DNA from: Muribaculaceae bacterium
GTDB lineage: Bacteria; Bacteroidota; Bacteroidia; Bacteroidales; Muribaculaceae
DNA: 64,000 nucleotides
Direction: 5' to 3'
NCBI GenBank assembly: GCA_017557425.1
Contig: JAFYYU010000019.1
Span: 1-64,000 of the forward strand
Below the pieces are notes generated by a model, which searched no databases, had not been told where the DNA came from, and was given only the letters and a program-made list of their open reading frames with translations. Position 1 is the first letter of the stretch, and every line of letters begins with the position of its first letter. The position numbers were made by a program, and so were the translations under genes. Below, piece by piece: positions 62,213 to 64,000 of the stretch.

Positions 62213-63718
62213 ATGAAAACTACGTTGATAAAGCATCTGATGATGACTTCAATGGTGCGATCGGCTATGCTCGTGCTATTGGTATTGTTGCCCATGACGG
62301 TAGAAGCTCAAACTGTGTTGACGCTCGACAGTTGCAGGGCAATGGCACTGACTAACAACAAACAGATGGGCGTGGCACGGGTGAAGCAAGAAGTGAACGC
62401 TGACCTGCAAAAATCGGCTCGCACTAAGTATCTGCCGCAAGTGAATGCCCTTGCCGGCTATGAGTGGATGAGTAGGGAAGTCTCCATCTTGAACAACGAG
62501 CAGAAGTCGGTATTGAGCAATATGGGAACCAATGCGTCCACAAGCTTGCAGAGCGCCTTGGCTCCGTTGGTGTCGCAGTTGCCGTCTGAAACGCAATCGC
62601 GCGTGGCACAGGATTTATCCCAGTTTGCCGGTGCGCTCAATCAGGTAGGGATGGGTATCGTGGACGGATTCCGCACGGACACTCGAAACACGATAGCAGG
62701 TGCCGTGACTGTGACACAGCCGTTGTATATGGGCGGTGCCATCGATGCGGCGAACAGGATTGCCGACATCAACGTGGAGATGGCTGCTAACGCCCTTGAT
62801 GCGACTCAGCAAAGCACACTTTTCAATATTGACCATGCCTACTGGCAGGTGGTGTCGCTGAGCCACAAGCAGAAACTGGCCGAGAGTTATGTCGAACTGG
62901 TCAAGAAACTCCAGAGCGACGTGCAAAAAATGATTGACAAGGGCGTGGCCGTAAAGGGCGACGGGCTGAGTGTCGGCGTGAGAGTGAACGAGGCCGAGAT
63001 AGCACTGATGGAAGCCAAAGACGGTCTTGCGCTATCGAAGATGCTGCTCTGCCAACTGTGCGGGCTGCCAGTCGATGAGAATATTACACTCGCCGATGAG
63101 GCGCGGGATGACCTGTCAGAATACGCTAACACGTATGGGTTAACCGAAGTCTCTATTGAGACCGCAACAACCAATCGTCCCGAATTGAAACTGTTGCAGA
63201 ACACAATCGACCTGACCAGCCAGACGACGAAAGCACTGAAGGCGGCCAACTTGCCACAGGTTATGTTGACGGGCGGCTACGCCGTGAGCAATCCTAACAC
63301 ATTCAACGGCTTTGAGAAGAAGTTCGGGGGATTTTGGCACGCGGGCTTGCTGGTGCGCATACCCATCTGGAACTGGGGCGATGTGAAGCATAAGGTGAGC
63401 GCCTCGGAGGGAGCCACGACAATCGCCCGCCTGGAGCTGGCCGAAGCTCGCGAGATGGTGGAGCTGCAAGTGAACCAGGGCATCTTCAGAGTGAACGAGG
63501 CCAACAAGAAACTTGAAATGGCCAAGGCGAATGTCGCCAATGCCAACGAAAACCTGCGCATGGCAAATCTTGGCTTCAAGGAGGGCACGGTATCCCATAC
63601 CGTCGTCATGGAGGCGCAGACCGCCTGGCAACTGGCTCAGTCGAAGAAGATTGATGCAGAAATCGGCGTCAAACTGTCTCAGGTGGAACTGCAAAAGGCC
63701 CTCGGTACGTTAAGGTAA
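62213..63718 (+). CDS. TolC family outer-membrane channel
   Basis: 501 residues with a signal peptide (residues ~1-32, ending VEAQT) and no lipobox. TolC-type coiled-coil repeats: TLDSCRAMALTNNKQMGVARVKQEVNADLQKSARTKYLPQ opens the first half, here with an insertion rich in S/T/N (residues ~90-135) that is unusual in length. AVTVTQPLYMGGAIDAANRIA and RPELKLLQNTIDL follow. Together with the HlyD-type gene that starts 30 bases later it forms a second, separate export system. It begins 27 bases after preA. Confidence 0.92.
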   Translation: MKTTLIKHLMMTSMVRSAMLVLLVLLPMTVEAQTVLTLDSCRAMALTNNKQMGVARVKQEVNADLQKSARTKYLPQVNALAGYEWMSREVSILNNEQKSVLSNMGTNASTSLQSALAPLVSQLPSETQSRVAQDLSQFAGALNQVGMGIVDGFRTDTRNTIAGAVTVTQPLYMGGAIDAANRIADINVEMAANALDATQQSTLFNIDHAYWQVVSLSHKQKLAESYVELVKKLQSDVQKMIDKGVAVKGDGLSVGVRVNEAEIALMEAKDGLALSKMLLCQLCGLPVDENITLADEARDDLSEYANTYGLTEVSIETATTNRPELKLLQNTIDLTSQTTKALKAANLPQVMLTGGYAVSNPNTFNGFEKKFGGFWHAGLLVRIPIWNWGDVKHKVSASEGATTIARLELAEAREMVELQVNQGIFRVNEANKKLEMAKANVANANENLRMANLGFKEGTVSHTVVMEAQTAWQLAQSKKIDAEIGVKLSQVELQKALGTLR

Positions 63719-63748
63719 TTTATTGATTATCATTATAATAGCAAGTAT

Positions 63749-64000
63749 ATGTCAAACCAAGCAAAACAACAGCATAACAATATCCTGCTGGCTGTTGCAG
63801 GATTTGTAATAGTAGTTGCCATCGTCGCTCTCATCGGATTTCTCGCCCTAGACCGCACCCCGGCGGAAATCCAGGGAGAGATTGAGGTCGAGGAGTATCG
63901 TGTGTCGGGCAAAGTGCCCGGTCGTATTCTGAGGCTTTGCGTCAAGGAGGGCGATACGGTGAAGGCAGGCGACGTGCTGGCTGTCATTGAAGCCCCCGAG
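63749..64000 (+). CDS. HlyD/EmrA family membrane fusion protein, N-terminal part
   Basis: The first 84 codons only; the frame runs off the window end. A polar start (SNQAKQQHNN) and one membrane anchor (ILLAVAGFVIVVAIVALIGFLAL) are followed by a lipoyl-like strand set: GEIEVEEYRVSGKVPGRILRL and VKEGDTVKAGDVLAVIE. It is not a lipoprotein, unlike the adaptor at 54795. It probably pairs with the TolC upstream and with ABC or MFS transporter genes beyond the window. Confidence 0.88.
   Translation, partial: MSNQAKQQHNNILLAVAGFVIVVAIVALIGFLALDRTPAEIQGEIEVEEYRVSGKVPGRILRLCVKEGDTVKAGDVLAVIEAPE

Overview
The window looks like chromosomal DNA of an anaerobic gut-type Bacteroidales, most likely Muribaculaceae- or Prevotella-like. 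The taxonomic rank is an inference. The evidence is repeated promoters of the Bacteroidota form TTTG-N19/20-TAnnTTTG, start codons without Shine-Dalgarno sequences, a SusC/SusD locus, DUF4302 and DUF4421 proteins, SxxC-type lipoprotein signals, and four secreted proteins ending in paired dockerin-like (D/N-rich, 'NIADV') repeats. I see no phage, insertion sequence, integrase or CRISPR array. The content is mostly ordinary core and envelope genes, with a few odd members.

Layout. 1-5012: the end of a dockerin-repeat secreted protein, fabG, a second dockerin-repeat protein, a DUF695/lipoprotein pair, and a thioredoxin-fold protein without its cysteines. 5101-9211 (minus): a five-gene operon yqgE, type II pantothenate kinase, GT2 glycosyltransferase, GNAT and AT3 membrane acyltransferase. 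9365-21497: an aspartate kinase with no ACT domains, a DMT exporter, penicillin-binding protein 1A, folD, priA, a GT4 glycosyltransferase, initiator tRNA-fMet, class I fumarase and an RluA-family pseudouridine synthase.

22001-31814: a nutrient-uptake locus of SusC, SusD, a lipoprotein related to SusD-associated metallopeptidases but with a degenerate zinc motif, a DUF4302-like lipoprotein, and a large dockerin-repeat protein paralogous to the one at 1512-3290. 31952-37965: a TIGR04076-like protein, EngB GTPase, a secreted GH2 glycosidase, an ATP-grasp-like protein, and a convergent msrA-vanY pair whose VanY has an N-terminal Trp/Arg-rich 11-residue repeat. 38180-43864: a seven-gene run of DUF2520 protein, Maf, two tandem secreted paralogues, and a complete FecBCD/BtuFCD-type ABC importer.

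43980-50699: a Cys-rich leucine-rich-repeat protein with dockerin repeats, a double-psi-barrel-like secreted protein, two tandem S41 C-terminal-processing proteases and a dCMP deaminase. After about 900 bp without a convincing gene, 51599-64000 is a closely packed plus-strand run: a lipoprotein, outer-membrane phospholipase A, a DUF4421 outer-membrane protein, a complete RND efflux pump, a PreA-like dehydrogenase with an extra N-terminal Fe-S motif, and the first two genes (TolC, HlyD) of a second export system cut by the window end.

No single unmistakable new system is present. The best leads are the ACT-less aspartokinase, the pseudo-metallopeptidase in the SusCD locus, the undescribed 'GWWFGKN' dockerin-protein family, the repeat-bearing VanY, and a group of apparently leaderless or near-leaderless genes.
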